This document shows positions 53,000 through 64,000 of a DNA stretch of 64,000 nucleotides, one piece after another. This DNA is from Vandiemenella viatica. Lineage: Eukaryota > Arthropoda > Insecta > Orthoptera > Morabidae. A model generated the notes under the pieces. It made no database searches, was not told the DNA's origin, and was given only the letters and a program-made list of their open reading frames with translations. The stretch's first letter is position 1. Every line of letters starts with the position of its first letter. The stretch covers positions 184,228,437-184,292,436 of the forward strand of contig JARYHS010009186.1 of assembly GCA_031002005.1 (NCBI GenBank), in the 5' to 3' direction. The translations under genes were made by a program, and so were the position numbers.

Positions 53000-54050
53000 G
53001 TGAATTTTTAAGGACATGTTGCATCCCATAGCTGCATAGAATGCAAAAGATCAGCTACTATGTTACGATAGTTTTCTGCTTTATGGTTTCCGAGGAAATT
53101 GCCACATGCCTTTTTTAAAGACTGCCAGGCTGCGTTTTCTATTGGATTTAACAGTTCTTCAAAATTTTCGTTAATTCCGTTAATGGCCGTATTCGTGCTG
53201 CTATTTTTTTTTAAATCCTTCAGATTAGCATCACTGATTTCGGGAAATTTTGATTTCAAGTACAATAATCTATCCGAAACTTTAACCATAGCTTTTACAA
53301 AGATTTTCACTAGACCTAGTTTAAAATGTAATAGATGTAAATATTTTTTTTTTCAGGATTTATTAAATGGACTTGTGACACATTTTTCTGACCAGGGATA
53401 AGAGATTCATTTTTATGCCGTGATTTTATAACGTTGTGAGACTTCCTAATTCTATTGTCCCATTCGCATAGAAAACAGCAAAATTTGTTGAACCCAAGTT
53501 GCAAACCAAGCCATAAAGCAATGACCTTTAAGTCACAACAGATATTTCATTTGTATTTTCATACTGTTTTTTTTCTAAAATTGGTTTTCATATATCTCTT
53601 TCTATCATCGGCATGGGCTACAGGTATTGATGGATGTTTTTTGCCAATATGTAGCAGGCCAACCTTCAAACTAATTTTAGATCAGTCTATAAACATTTGC
53701 CACTCATCTGGCCGGTGTTGATGCCCAAGAGTTTCCATAACAGTAATGTCATGCACCACAGAGAATGATAAAATCAAATTTTAAAAAGTAGACTGATGGA
53801 AAAATTCTGACTACATGTTTGAATTAAGCATGAACACGTGCACTAGATTCACTAATAAGATTTATTTGATAAAAACCTCGTCAACCAGCGAAACTGATAA
53901 ACACATCTTTTATCTGAGCCACTATGACATTAACGTTTGTGTAGTTCCTGCTTTAAGAATAACCTGTATGCGTTTGAGTAATATCGGATTACATTGAGTT
54001 TACAGAACACTTAAATTGTAACCCACAATTTCTATCTGAAAATCGTTACT
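53000..54050 (-). pseudogene. Relic of an unnamed arthropod repeat-associated gene (second copy)
   Basis: Minus strand pieces: 'FNKFCCFLCEWDNRIRKSH' and 'LIPGQKNVSQVHLI' (53316-53504), 'AMVKVSDRLLYLKSKFP' and 'NAAWQSLKKACGNFLGNHK' (53008-53310). It matches the relic at 19055-19720 at the nucleotide level and a repeated arthropod gene family from memory. Stops and frame changes show it is dead. 53700-54050 still aligns with 19500-19740. Confidence 0.55.
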
Positions 54051-54059
54051 ATCGGTTTC

Positions 54060-56440
54060 GAAGAGAATCATCCAACTCATTTGCCATCAGTCAACTCTTT
54101 TTAGTAACAATAATTTTAATTGCTTCCTATTTCTGGTGAAACAATGTATTAGTAAGCAAATATAACTTTAAAAAAATGAATTAAATTTCACACACCATTA
54201 TGCCATAAATTTCAGCATATTGCAACTGTAATTTTCGTTGATGTGTCTAAAAGAAAGAAGGCAATGTAAGAATATCTAAATATTTGATGGTTTTGATTAA
54301 TAATAAGTAGGCCTACGTTATTTAAGTTTCAGAAATAAATATCTCTTTCCTATCAGTAATCAACACAGCGTTTGTAAACATTTTATATTTTACAAATAAT
54401 TGAAAAAAAACATGTGAAAATTATTATTGAATGTTTCTTAGCGGCTACCAGTTTTAGCGATGATAATAATATGGACACAGTTCATACACTGTACCCTCTT
54501 CTATGTTTTCTTGGAAAAAACTGACTGCCCTTTTCAGTTCAACGAACATATTTTAAAGAAAATTCATTATGCTTATGATAGAAATGAAGACAAATTATCA
54601 GTTAAACAGAAATACGTAGAGATACTAAACGTATAGATAATACTAGAAGTTATACGAGCATCAGTAAAATGATTAGGTGGTTTATTAATTTAACAACAAG
54701 TTTACAGTCAGTTATTACTGATACTTTTTCCTTAAAACTAATGTCATATGTTGTTAAATTTTCTGCAGATGGCTCTTACATGTCATCAGAAACAAATTAT
54801 ATTACGTATTTTTCTTTTAACTGATGGCTATCTTTTGTTTGAGAAAACAATAATTCAACTCTCGGAATTTGTTTTACAAGTTCTAAATTAAACGCTTTGT
54901 CCCCACGCCATTATAGTAGTCACTATATCGATCACTTACACTGTATACTGCAGACTGTCATTAATTACGACGTGTTAGCAGACAGATAACACAACAAATT
55001 TACTACAATTACTTGTTTAACGGTTACCACATTACAAATTGTTTAGTTGCTACTATTCTTTAGTCTCACATATATAAACAATTATCCGCTTATGTGTTAG
55101 GCAAAAATGTAAAGAGGAATAGTATAAATAATTTTTAATTTTATATAATTTCAAAAACTTTATATTGTTTAATCATTTATAGCAATTATTTTGCTTTTCC
55201 GAATTGATTTTAGTGTGGTTTTTATTCTAAGTTTTATAAATTTTTATTTTTGTTGTGGTTTTATCATTCCTTTATTTAAATAATATGTGTGAAAACATTT
55301 CACAAATTATTTAGATGCTAATAAAAATAGATGCCAGCAAATTCTGAGTCATATAAAATTAATGAAAGATTGGTATTGTATATGCTCTTAAAATAATTAA
55401 GCACATTACATTTAAAGCTAATAATTATTGTTACTTTAATATTACAAGCATCAAAAGTTTCATGATTTCATCAAGTATGACAAGATGGATGAAATGTGTT
55501 ACAAAATATAATAAATGTTCTTTGTATCAAACGTTTATGTGATGTTTAAGAGCATATTATTATGCTGATATGAAAACTTTCTTTAAACTTATTCCTTTGA
55601 TACCTTTCAACAAATATGCAAATCATTAAATAAAATGTATAACACTTTTTGAAACTCTCCATAAATAAAATAGAGAATTTAGTTGCCTACAATGAGTGTA
55701 ATCACGGGTTTTCACAAAGATTTTATTGGTGTCTTTTGCCTAACAATCGCGGGATTTACAGTTTCATTTCCACAACTTTGTTTTATATTCTACGTAAAAT
55801 CATTTCTCGAATGTTTTCATTTGCACCGCTTGAGGAATAGATTTACATAACAGATTTTGATTTGAATAAATAGATACATTTTCTAGAATGTTTCAGAATT
55901 TAGATGTCCCATTCTGTAGATCTCATTATTTATCGGTAACAAGAAATTTTGTTGTTAGATTCAGAGGAGTTTTATTGCCATAATGTATTTAATTTACATA
56001 CAGTAAGTTCATTTCATTTGATTTGAGTGCGGTTCTCGACCGACAAGGTTATCATGAAGAATGTTTAATATTTTTACTTGTCATAGAAAGGAAAATGGTT
56101 GTAACCTAGTGGACAGGTTAGTGAGTAATAAAGAATATACTTTATTGAGGTCTGGTTGACGTTCAAAATAACAGACTTCCCTTGTGTTACCGAGTGTTTT
56201 GGGGCATTAATTTACTGAAGTGATGGAGAGCTTCTCGGATATAGTAGAGGTTTGTTTAAAACATTGTGAGCTCCCCTGTGTGGATGTTCGACGAATGAAA
56301 GGTTTCTTTGAGAGCCCCAATCATAAAATGTTCCAGCGGAGCTGTCAGACATTTCGCAGACGTCGCTGGCGAAGAAACATTCATTAACAATAAACTGTTT
56401 GTTCTTAAGAAGTGCAGCCCACAGAGACTATGGTTATATG
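54060..56440. other. AT-rich intergenic DNA with no recognised gene
   Basis: This, together with 56440-58120, is absent from the UGT-B/UGT-A interval, where 19740 joins directly to the sequence matching 58120. Very AT-rich, no open frame of note, no clear repeat boundary. Confidence 0.5.
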
Positions 56441-56539
56441 AAGGGGGATGACCTACCAAGAAAATGACGCTGGTGGTGGGGTTATCCCAGCCAATGGAAT
56501 TCATTCTCGCTGGTTGCTGATATTTTTTGTTTCTTTATT

Positions 56540-57240
56540 ATATATTCGACCAATCGGGAGAGAGAAGAGGAACGAACTCCGCCCAAGGCGAGTCTACGAG
56601 GAAGGCAGAATGGACGGAGGACGGACACTTGATGTCGGACCGGCGGAGACTGGACGAGGGGGACTTTGGTTTCGGCGCGACCAGACAGCAGCGGGCGATC
56701 TGCGCTGCCGAGGCCACATTGCTGAGGTCCCGAGGGTTGAGGACGAGCTGCCGGCTGTCGAGAAGGAGAGACACCAGACGCCACTCCACCCTCGCTCAGC
56801 TGATCTGCACTACCTGGGGCCTGCCGAAACACGACGCAGCTCTGCCCGTCGCCGCGGTCGTCGACACAGCCCTCCTCGCGGGTTACCGACACGACACATC
56901 GCACGGCCTACGCTGCTCAACATTATGGTAACGCAATCGTCTACAGAGACCACAACGAGCTCCAACAAAATTAAAAAACTTTAAATTCCAGTACCAAAGA
57001 GGGAACAACCATTTACCTATTCAAGTAACTGTTTCATCGAAATAACTTTGCTTTCTATGTATAAAATCAATAAAATCAGTATGTTTCTCATTAATAATTC
57101 ATGTTTCACTTGTATTAATGTGAAGGACCACCTCGGAAGAGAACCCCACCCACAATCATTTATTTTGTATTAATCAGTAAGCTGTTTATATAGTAGTTAA
57201 TCCCAAGACATACAGAGCGGGACACTACATAATATACAGT
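56540..57240 (+). other. CpG-rich block, possible LTR
   Basis: A roughly 400-bp CpG-rich stretch (about 56540-56940) is preceded by TATATATTCGACCAATCGG (CCAAT and TATA-like) and followed by AATAAAATCAG (about 57067) and an end GGGACACTACA (about 57234). Promoter, GC-rich leader and poly-A signal in that order would fit a solo LTR, but I found no target duplication. Open frames here lack any family match and are probably by-products of base composition. Confidence 0.35.
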
Positions 57241-58325
57241 TGATCAAAGGGACTATTGATTAACTGGTTTCTGCATCGTTTGAAAAATATACAAACAACA
57301 AGCATAAAATATGTACAAAAGATATGGAGCATCAGGTTAAGCTAACTTCTACTCGTATTCTAAAATAGAGTTCAGCTAGAAATTTGATACATTTCAATTA
57401 ATGTATAACAAAATCGTTTATATATTTTTGAAACAGTCAGAGTACCGAATAATATCTAAACAATGCTAATAACTAAAAAATTTAAAAATATTTGTGCATT
57501 TAGGGACCGTGTTAACATATTCCGAAATAACTTGATGTTTAGTGCCCTCCTAGAGAAACAAATGTGCTAAGGTGCATTTCTTCCTTCCCACAGGAATATC
57601 TTCTGGGATCTCCTGCACGCTGTAATAGACCATACAATCGTCTACATTCAATATAGGGCTTCGTAGGGATACAGAACGTAAGTGTTACAAACAAACCCAT
57701 GTGATGATATATTAGCAAATGTTATAGATAAAAATGTAGAATACATTTGGCTAGATGGTATTGTTTTGTACCTGATTAGTTTAAACCGAAGTTGAGGTGG
57801 ATTGGCCAACAATTTAAAAACCATATTATTGGATTTACGAAACTTATCTCTTACTCTTCCTATCAGTTCGGGCAGACATGTGTTAGTACTGTTAAATGGA
57901 GAATTAGATTTTTTTTTATTTCGTTAGAAAATCGTAAAAATTAGTATATAATGTCTGATTTATATCCTCCTCCTGCAGTATGTACCCCACTACTGAGATT
58001 TACAAGTGGTATAAACTGGAATTGCAAAGTCGGGATTGATAAGAATACTTCAAACTTGTGGATATCAACTGCGGACCGACCCCGTGCATCAACTTAATGC
58101 GACTTTCTATTAGCATTTCTTACATCTTAGATTGGATTAATCAGAAAGGTAAGATACTAGTGGAGGTCATATTATGACTATAAATGATCATCGTTGCTAA
58201 TTGAGTTACTTGTTTCCAACAATGTTCGCAATGCATTAAGCTGATGTTCGTTGACTTTCAGAAGCACAGTACCTGACGTCTAAGGTCACGTGATTGAAAT
58301 TGTTGTTGTTTCTTGGAGCAGGGCA
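57241..58325. other. Intergenic DNA downstream of UGT-C
   Basis: From about 58120 on it aligns with 19743-19959 downstream of UGT-B, so it includes the UGT-C 3' flank. The rest is AT-rich with nothing recognised. Confidence 0.5.
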
Positions 58326-58607
58326 TCACTGTTTCTTGAGCTTGCTGGTACGACTGCCGAAGACGAGGCGCAGCAGCCTGCGGACTACAAAGTAGAACAC
58401 AGTGGCTGTGGGGCGGCGACGGCCAGCACGAAGCTGATGACGTCGAGCAGCAGCAGCTGCCACCAGTGAAGGTCGAGGGCGGCGGGCCGCATGTGTGGCA
58501 CCCCCCGGTGTCGAACCACGTACTCCAGCCACCACACGGCGCGCTCCAGCGAGGTAGCTTTGTGTTCCCGGTACACTGCCGAGAACCGGTCCATCGTTTC
58601 CTGGTAT
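58326..58607 (-). CDS. UGT: UGT-C exon 7, with -1 frameshift in the membrane anchor
   Basis: Acceptor ATTGCAG precedes 58607. It encodes 'YQETMDRFSAVYREHKATS', 'RAVWWLEYVVRH' and 'LLLLDVISFVLAVAA', then shifts frame: the plus strand has GGCTGTGGGGCGGCG (about 58404-58418) where UGT-B has GGCTGTGAGGGCGGCG. The new frame ends after 'PQPLCSTL' at 58385. The original tail ('SKLKKQ', stop at 58326) is intact in the other frame, which argues for a recent change or an assembly error. Confidence 0.85.
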   Translation of the reverse strand: MPGNDGPVLGSVPGTQSYLAGARRVVAGVRGSTPGGATHAARRPRPSLVAAAAARRHQLRAGRRRPTATVFYFVVRRLLRLVFGSRTSKLKKQ

Positions 58608-61600
58608 CTGCAATCAGTCCAGCGGTTTAAAAAACTTTGTATTCAACTTCTTTTTTTAATATTGTTAATTTTTTTGTCAATGAGATTTGAAACTTACGCA
58701 AACACGTATCAAATAAGCCATTGGGAATGCCTTAGATTCTTTTTGCTATTGGGTTTATTTTTGCCAGTGTGTTATTATCACGCTGCTTGCGAACAGTAAT
58801 GCGTTTGCATTTTGTTTTTCTTCAAGTATCAAAATTGATGTTATATAAAAAGTTGTTACAATACAAGAATTGTTAAGGTTAGTGAATTTGTAACTAATAC
58901 ATTAATGATTGCTTAAAAGTTAATGTTTGCAATCGAAACCAATAAGATATAATACGTAAGAGATATGATAAGGTAAGTATATCTTAGTTCAGATAGAGGG
59001 AAAGTATTCAGTAGTATAAGGTGAATCAACGTATGACGTCCTTTACGTAAAAAAAAAGGCCATGACACACTCACTACAAATAGAAGGGAATAAAAATACT
59101 TTTTTACCAAGTGATAATTCAAAGAAAAAGTCACAAATTAATTATAATAAAGACATAAGTTTGGTACGCCCACTTTTTATTACTAACTTTCATTCTGAGA
59201 TTGTTGATAAGAGTATCATAGTTGTCGAATTAGGCACTCGGAAAAAAGTAGAACAAAAAAACCTATATTTAGACGCGTGATATAAACTTACTTTGGCTCG
59301 TCCAGAACTGTGCGTATGGCGTTGAGTAGGGTCTCTTTGGTGATATCGACGTATTGTATTCGACGGCCAATTCCTGCCGCCTGGATCTTGGCAGCAATGT
59401 GAGGTTGGTCTCCGATAAATGGAATTACAATCATGGGAATCCCGTGGTAAGACGCCTCGTTAAAACTCTGCAAACCACCCTGTGTGATGAATAGCCTGAT
59501 ATTCGGATGAGCTGAAACACAGAGAGAGGCAATAAAAAAATGTCATGCGGCTCAGTGTGTTAAGGTTATGTTTGAGGTAAGAATAACGCATTAGCATGTA
59601 GTCGAAACAGCTATCACTGTGCTAAGATGCTAGATTCTAGGCGAATAGGAATTGTAATTACAGTAACAGAACGACTAAAATTCAGGCCAAACAGAACCTC
59701 TTGTAATACGCATGTTCAATCCAATAATACTCTAAAGCAAACTGGGATCATATATTGCGGTATGACAGAGTCACCCACAATGAATATAATTAAATAAATT
59801 AATTAATATTCAGATTTTCTTTAATAATAACCAATTTTGTAAGGTGTAAATATCGTAAATAATAGGGATATTGCATAGGTAAATAATTGTATATTGAATC
59901 CCGGGCAGCCAGAGTTATCATTATTATAATTTTAATTCCTACAAAACTTGCTGCTCAGTAACGTAGTGGATATGGGAAGCTGGAACTGCCATTTTCGAAC
60001 GGTCGAAAGCAAGACAATAGCTGGGTCTCGCGACTTAGCGGCGCCGACGCTCAAAACAGTGCTGGTCCGATAGACGAGAGCGATGAACTCACCCCTCTCC
60101 GATGCTTGGTCGGGGTCAGGCAGAAAGTGCGCGAACGGAGACAGCGAATGCTGGCCGTGATATAAAACACGTGACGACGGACATGTATCGATGACCAATC
60201 GTGAACGTTTATCGGGGTTCCCAAATGTTAATTCAAGGGAATTCTGTTGCATGTGGCGAGTGGGAGACAACTTTGCCGAAGAAGAAGAGAAGAGGCCATT
60301 TTGAGGACACTTGCTGCCGGGACGAACTACTGTGCAGACGTGTCAGCCGACACGCTCTCGTCTGGTGATCACTGTCTGGTTCTGATCACACTCTCTTGCT
60401 CTGGGAAGCGAGAAGTTGTATGGCATGCCTGCCATAATCTGGAAGCTGTTGTGGTAACGCGGTCGTATCCGCTAACCTGGCTTTCGTAGCTGCAGTGGCA
60501 CTGTGCGTGTCACACTACATCACGACGATGCATTCATGGTAAAGTACCGGACGCATACGGTCACGATTCATTGGGTTTTGACGAGACTTGTGAGACCTTA
60601 AGCGGCACTGAGATAAGACTCTGCTCCCGTCACAAAAATCACTGAGCTGGCTAATTTTTCATGTTTCATTTCAAATTCTAAGCATCTTGCTAATTTGTAA
60701 ATTCAAGACGATGCTTTTCTTTAACTTTATATGGCGCCCCTGGGATACTCCTTTGTTGTAGTAAATGTTGGCTTGAATTTGATGGCCTGTGTTGCCACGT
60801 TGATAATATGGTAACTTTGCTATTTGTTGAAATAATTAATTCATTTTTGTGTTTGCTTTTCATCGGCGGATTGTAAACGTCGGGTATTGCTTGTTTTTGT
60901 TGTCTTTGAATATGTTTAACGTAAAGTTAACTAATACCCGGCCTTGTATAAGCCATAATAAATAAATGGGATATAATTTTGTGTACAATATTCATGGTTC
61001 TAGTTCCTTTCTAGTTCACCTTATTGCAACCAATTTAAAATCATTTTCATTTTTAATTTCATATTCTAATAACTTACGTGTAAAGGTATGAAAGGTAAGG
61101 CAGATGGTGTTGGGGGTAATTTATTAATTAATAATAAATCCCCTCCCTTTTTTATACAAAATAAACAACCGCTAGGCCCTTCCTAATACAATACTTGTGA
61201 TAGCGGCTGTAGAGACAGTGGTGAGAAACAAGTCTGACGTATTGCAGGGCTGAACTCAAAATAACATAATAATAATTTTGTTGTTGTTGTTCTCACGGTT
61301 GTTTGGAGAAGACAGCAGACAGTTCCTATTTCACCTTATTTTTCTTTCAAGCATATTCATTTATCGTAATTGCACATGTGACTTACCTAGAACGTCTTGC
61401 TGTGGCAGCCACTTGCTGATCATCAGGTTGTGAGGCTGGTCGGGTAGTGAGTCAGACTCCCACTTCCAGAGCACTCTCTGAGGCAGTGTCCTGAAGGCCT
61501 CTATGAAGGCTTGTCGCTTCTCATCATGCAGGTCATTACTGCGGACGTTAGAACCCAGGCTGAAATAGATAACACCGTGCTCCGCTCCGTCCAGGAACTC

Positions 61601-64000
61601 TTGGATTTCCTGTTGATACGAATTAGGGCTTCCAATATACTGTACTTTAGTAGTAAAAATATGCAGTATTTATATACTTTGTTTCAAAAATAATAGGAAA
61701 CTAATAAGTGATAGTAAAATAGGTGTTTCTTTATCAGAGTTTATCGATTCTCTATACTTAGCTCAATGTAGAACGCTTTTATTTAGGGTGGATGCTATAT
61801 TTTTGGGCTTTTTTTTTTACTTTTAGCAGAAATATGCGAATGACATTAGAATAAAAACTAAAAATGTAAGTTACAAATTGCGCACTTTTTTATCATTTAA
61901 TGTTCCTACAAAAGTAAAAATATTCCATCGCCTTATTCGGGCATCAAGACACTGTTAAGATTAGTTATTCTCGGCGTGGTTATAAAGTTGAGTGGCTGGT
62001 AATATTCATCCATGTTCGTAAGTGTTTAAGTACTGATGAATGTGACAAATTGTGGTACGCTCTTTATTGCTGGGCATTTAAATGTTAAAGAAGGGAGAGA
62101 GTTTGAATCGTTTTCGCTCCATTATTCCTTACTCTTCCGAAAGACAGCAGTTATGGTCGGCTAGATTTAAATAATCCGAGGGACAACACCCCTTAAACAA
62201 GGCGTATATGCTCTCAGAATATGCACTGTGGATTGTTTTAAGAATAACTTAGGTGTTTGTTATACAGTGTTATTGGTCAGTCATCACCTCTCATGTACTG
62301 CAGCTTTAGTACTGAATTAGGCTAAATTTCTTCTAAAACTAATGATGTGGCCAGCTAAACGCACTACGAGTGCCAGTCAGCGTCATGCTTTTCTAACAAT
62401 CTTTGCAAGAGATTGGTCAAAAACGTAAATGCCTACCATGATCATTGAAGTTTGACTTTTCTGCTTCTGCGTGTTGACCGGCGCATCTTCTCCATTTTTA
62501 CTGTCATCCAAAGACCCATCTTTTTTTCCTTGTTCTTCAATCGACAACCTTGGCCAATGTCTCTCTGCACTTGGTCCTTCCGTCATGTTCGTGATCTTCC
62601 GATCAGACTCCTCTCCTTCTCTTTGCTCAAGAGTGTTGGGTATTCTTCCATCTTTCTCATCACATACCCCAACCACTGATAATATTTCTTCCTTAGGTAG
62701 TTACAGAATTTAAGAATTGTGGTTAACGGTATACGCTAATAAGAATTTTTTCACTAGAGATGTCGAAAGAATTCAGAATTTTCTGCGATAATAAGCACAG
62801 AAATAATTTGTATGAAAAAGTGAGTGTAAAATAATATGTTGATAAATGAGGTAGAGCACTCAAGCGTAACAGTATAAATAATTTAGGTTGGCTAGCCTGT
62901 AAGATGAATTGTGATATACTGAATATCGTTGACTTTAGCAAAGATAATTGGAGGCGTTTAGCATAAAACAACAGTTAGTGAATTCTCAAAAATGAAGAAT
63001 CTTTTGTTTTAGCGCTTAAAGAATATGAAAAGAATCTATAAAAATAATTAAACAGTGTAAAATGGAAGGCGATTTATTTTAACCAGCAGAGAACAGAAAG
63101 GAAGCTATCGTTCGTCATTTTTGGTTGTAATCCAAGATCAAAACGGGCTATTATGTAAACAGTTATTACATCATAGGCTCGACAAATCAAGAACGGAACT
63201 AAATTACAAAAAAATTCTCCTCTGACAACTTATGTGTGAATCTGTTCAAGACCTAACAGAAATGAGGAAATTAATTTTTTAATTATCTTTAGGGAAAACT
63301 CAATTTTCTGTTTTACAACAACTAGAATTGTGCTTTGCTGCAATTTAATGCCAATTTTTACTGCTGATTGTTTACATTATAGCATTCTGATCACAATGCA
63401 TTTTTTATAAATGTTATAATACTATTAATAGGCTACTATATTATATTATCGAGTAAAATCGGTATTAACTTCGAGTATAAATCGTTCTCGTAGTTTGTAC
63501 AATAGTTTCATGCAGAATTAAGCAATATGAAATAAAAAGAATTATCTCACCTTTGGCAGAGGCTCGTTCTCCGTTTTTACGTGGAGGCCCGTTATCTCAA
63601 CAATGGTTGGCAGATTAGGCCGAGGATAATCAGTGACGAAGTCACTGCATAAAATGAGAAGACTGTGATTCCGTTCAGTCTGGAAGACCGATGGTGGTTC
63701 ATCTCCGAAATGTTTGCGCATCACCGCCTCTTGGTCTGGAAGTATGTGTATGTTCCAGAGATACATCCAGTAGAGGTGTAAGAAGACGCTGTAGAGCCTC
63801 TCCTTGAACGTCATGTGGTCTGAGAGGCCAACCCAGACGTCTGGTAGATACGCAGGGTTCTGCTTGTTGCCGAGGTGTTCGTAGACGGGTACCATGGCGG
63901 ATAGAGTGAGGAACCCAACAAGTGGTGGGGAACCCACCTTGTGCAACAGGCCGTAGAAGGACTGGTAACCCAGCCATTCCAGCACGAACAGGTCGAATGT
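58326..64000 (-). CDS. UGT: UGT-C: UDP-glycosyltransferase, exons 4-7 (gene cut by right window edge)
   Basis: Exons 63551-64000 (10 nt short of its end), 61387-61609, 59292-59511 and 58326-58607 encode the second half of the acceptor domain, the UDP-sugar-binding half and the anchor exon. Boundaries and phases match UGT-B. 'FSLGS', 'WLPQQDVL', 'FITQGG' and 'IPFIGDQ' are all present. The last exon has lost one base in the transmembrane segment, so the frame ends at 58385 without the full anchor and tail. Exons 1-3 should lie right of the window. Function as for UGT-A; if the frameshift is real, a soluble or unstable protein is expected. Confidence 0.88.
58608..59291. other. UGT-C intron 6
   Basis: It aligns throughout with UGT-B intron 6 (20244-20923). 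Nothing else is seen. Confidence 0.7.
59292..59511 (-). CDS. UGT: UGT-C exon 6: UGT signature motif
   Basis: The exon is 220 nt. Acceptor TTTCAG precedes 59511, and the donor is CCAAA|GTAAGT after 59292. It encodes 'AHPNIRLFITQGGLQS', 'NEASYHGIPMIVIPFIGDQ' and 'AIRTVLDEPK'. 'GIGRRIQYVD' replaces 'GIGLRLEYVD' of UGT-B. All signature residues are kept. Confidence 0.94.
59756..61190. mobile_element. 1.4-kb insertion in UGT-C intron 5, candidate solo LTR
   Basis: UGT-B intron 5 reads GATCACATGTACTTGTG without interruption. Here GATCATATAT and ATACTTGTG flank 1435 bp that begins TGCGG and ends AATACA (TG...CA), with near-duplicate ATAT/ATAC at the borders. It contains a GC-rich part (about 59990-60480) and poly-A signals (AATAAATAAATG at about 60957). 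No pol-like coding. It is not alike in sequence to the solo LTR at 12772. Confidence 0.45.
61387..61609 (-). CDS. UGT: UGT-C exon 5
   Basis: The exon is 223 nt. Acceptor CAACAG precedes 61609, and the donor is GTTCTAG|GTAAGT after 61387. It encodes 'EIQEFLDGAEHGVIYFSLGS', 'NDLHDEKRQAFIEAF' and 'SKWLPQQDVL', open throughout. It differs from UGT-B at a few positions (for example 'NDLHD' for 'NALPD'). Confidence 0.94.
61610..63550. other. UGT-C intron 4
   Basis: It aligns in pieces with UGT-B intron 4 (21837-24900), with about 1.1 kb missing relative to it near 62700. Nothing coding is supported; weak LINE-like text lies at about 62390-62690. Confidence 0.55.
63551..64000 (-). CDS. UGT: UGT-C exon 4 (10 nt beyond the window edge)
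   Basis: The donor is CAAAG|GTGAGA after 63551. 450 of the expected 460 nt are present, from 'TFDLFVLEWLGYQSFYG' to 'EPLPK'. Substitutions against UGT-A include 'LSAMVPV' for 'LPGMVPV' and 'NIHILPDQEAVM' for 'NLQALPDQELLM'. The frame is intact. Confidence 0.93.

Noticed and set aside
56448..56984. A protein-coding gene in the CpG-rich block
   Set aside because: Long frames occur on both strands in several phases, as expected from GC-rich composition, and none has a recognisable domain.
1..64000. CRISPR arrays, operons, bacterial transfer
   Set aside because: No regularly spaced short repeats; splice structure, SINEs and LINEs are those of an animal genome.

Overview
The window is part of an insect nuclear genome: introns with GT/GC-AG splice sites, AT-rich non-coding DNA, tRNA-derived SINEs, LINEs, Tc1-like elements, a gag-bearing LTR element and MITEs. 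Long TE-filled introns suggest a large-genome insect. The SINE style made me think of Polyneoptera (stick insect, grasshopper or cockroach type), but that is a weak inference.

The host genes are a tandem array of three UDP-glycosyltransferase (UGT) paralogues, all on the minus strand. UGT-A (exons 1-4 seen, 2882-14554) runs off the left edge. UGT-B (7 exons, 19960-40230) is fully contained. UGT-C (exons 4-7 seen, 58326-64000) runs off the right edge. All three share one architecture: a mini-exon carrying only ATG CAA CAG, an exon with signal peptide and catalytic His, two exons finishing the acceptor-binding half, two exons with the UDP-sugar-binding half (LPQQD, UGT signature) and a last exon with the membrane anchor and a lysine-rich tail. 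Exon lengths and phases are identical between copies (9, 186, 179, 460, 223, 220, about 283 nt). Their introns and flanks still align, so they arose by segmental duplication; relics of a further UGT last exon lie in both intergenic intervals.

Region by region: 1-14.6 kb holds UGT-A, with a LINE tail, a dead Tc1 element, SINEs, a roughly 165-bp satellite and a solo LTR in its introns. From 14.7 to 19.9 kb is intergenic, with two hAT-like MITEs and a relic of an arthropod repeat gene fused to a UGT exon piece. From 20 to 40.2 kb is UGT-B; its introns carry a Tc1 element with 508-bp inverted arms, a MITE, and a LINE broken by a young LTR element. From 40.3 to 58.3 kb is intergenic, with a broken DDE-transposase-like gene, two LINEs, SINEs, the matching repeat-gene and UGT relics, and a CpG-rich block. 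From 58.3 to 64 kb is UGT-C.

The products would act in the ER lumen, conjugating small lipophilic compounds with a sugar from a UDP-sugar. The two visible last exons each carry a different 1-bp frameshift (one possibly rescued by an alternative acceptor), which raises the question of pseudogenisation versus assembly error. I found no CRISPR array, rRNA or true tRNA gene, and no clearly new biochemical system. The most unusual items are the last-exon frameshifts, the GC-AG intron, the foldback Tc1 element and the pol-less LTR element.
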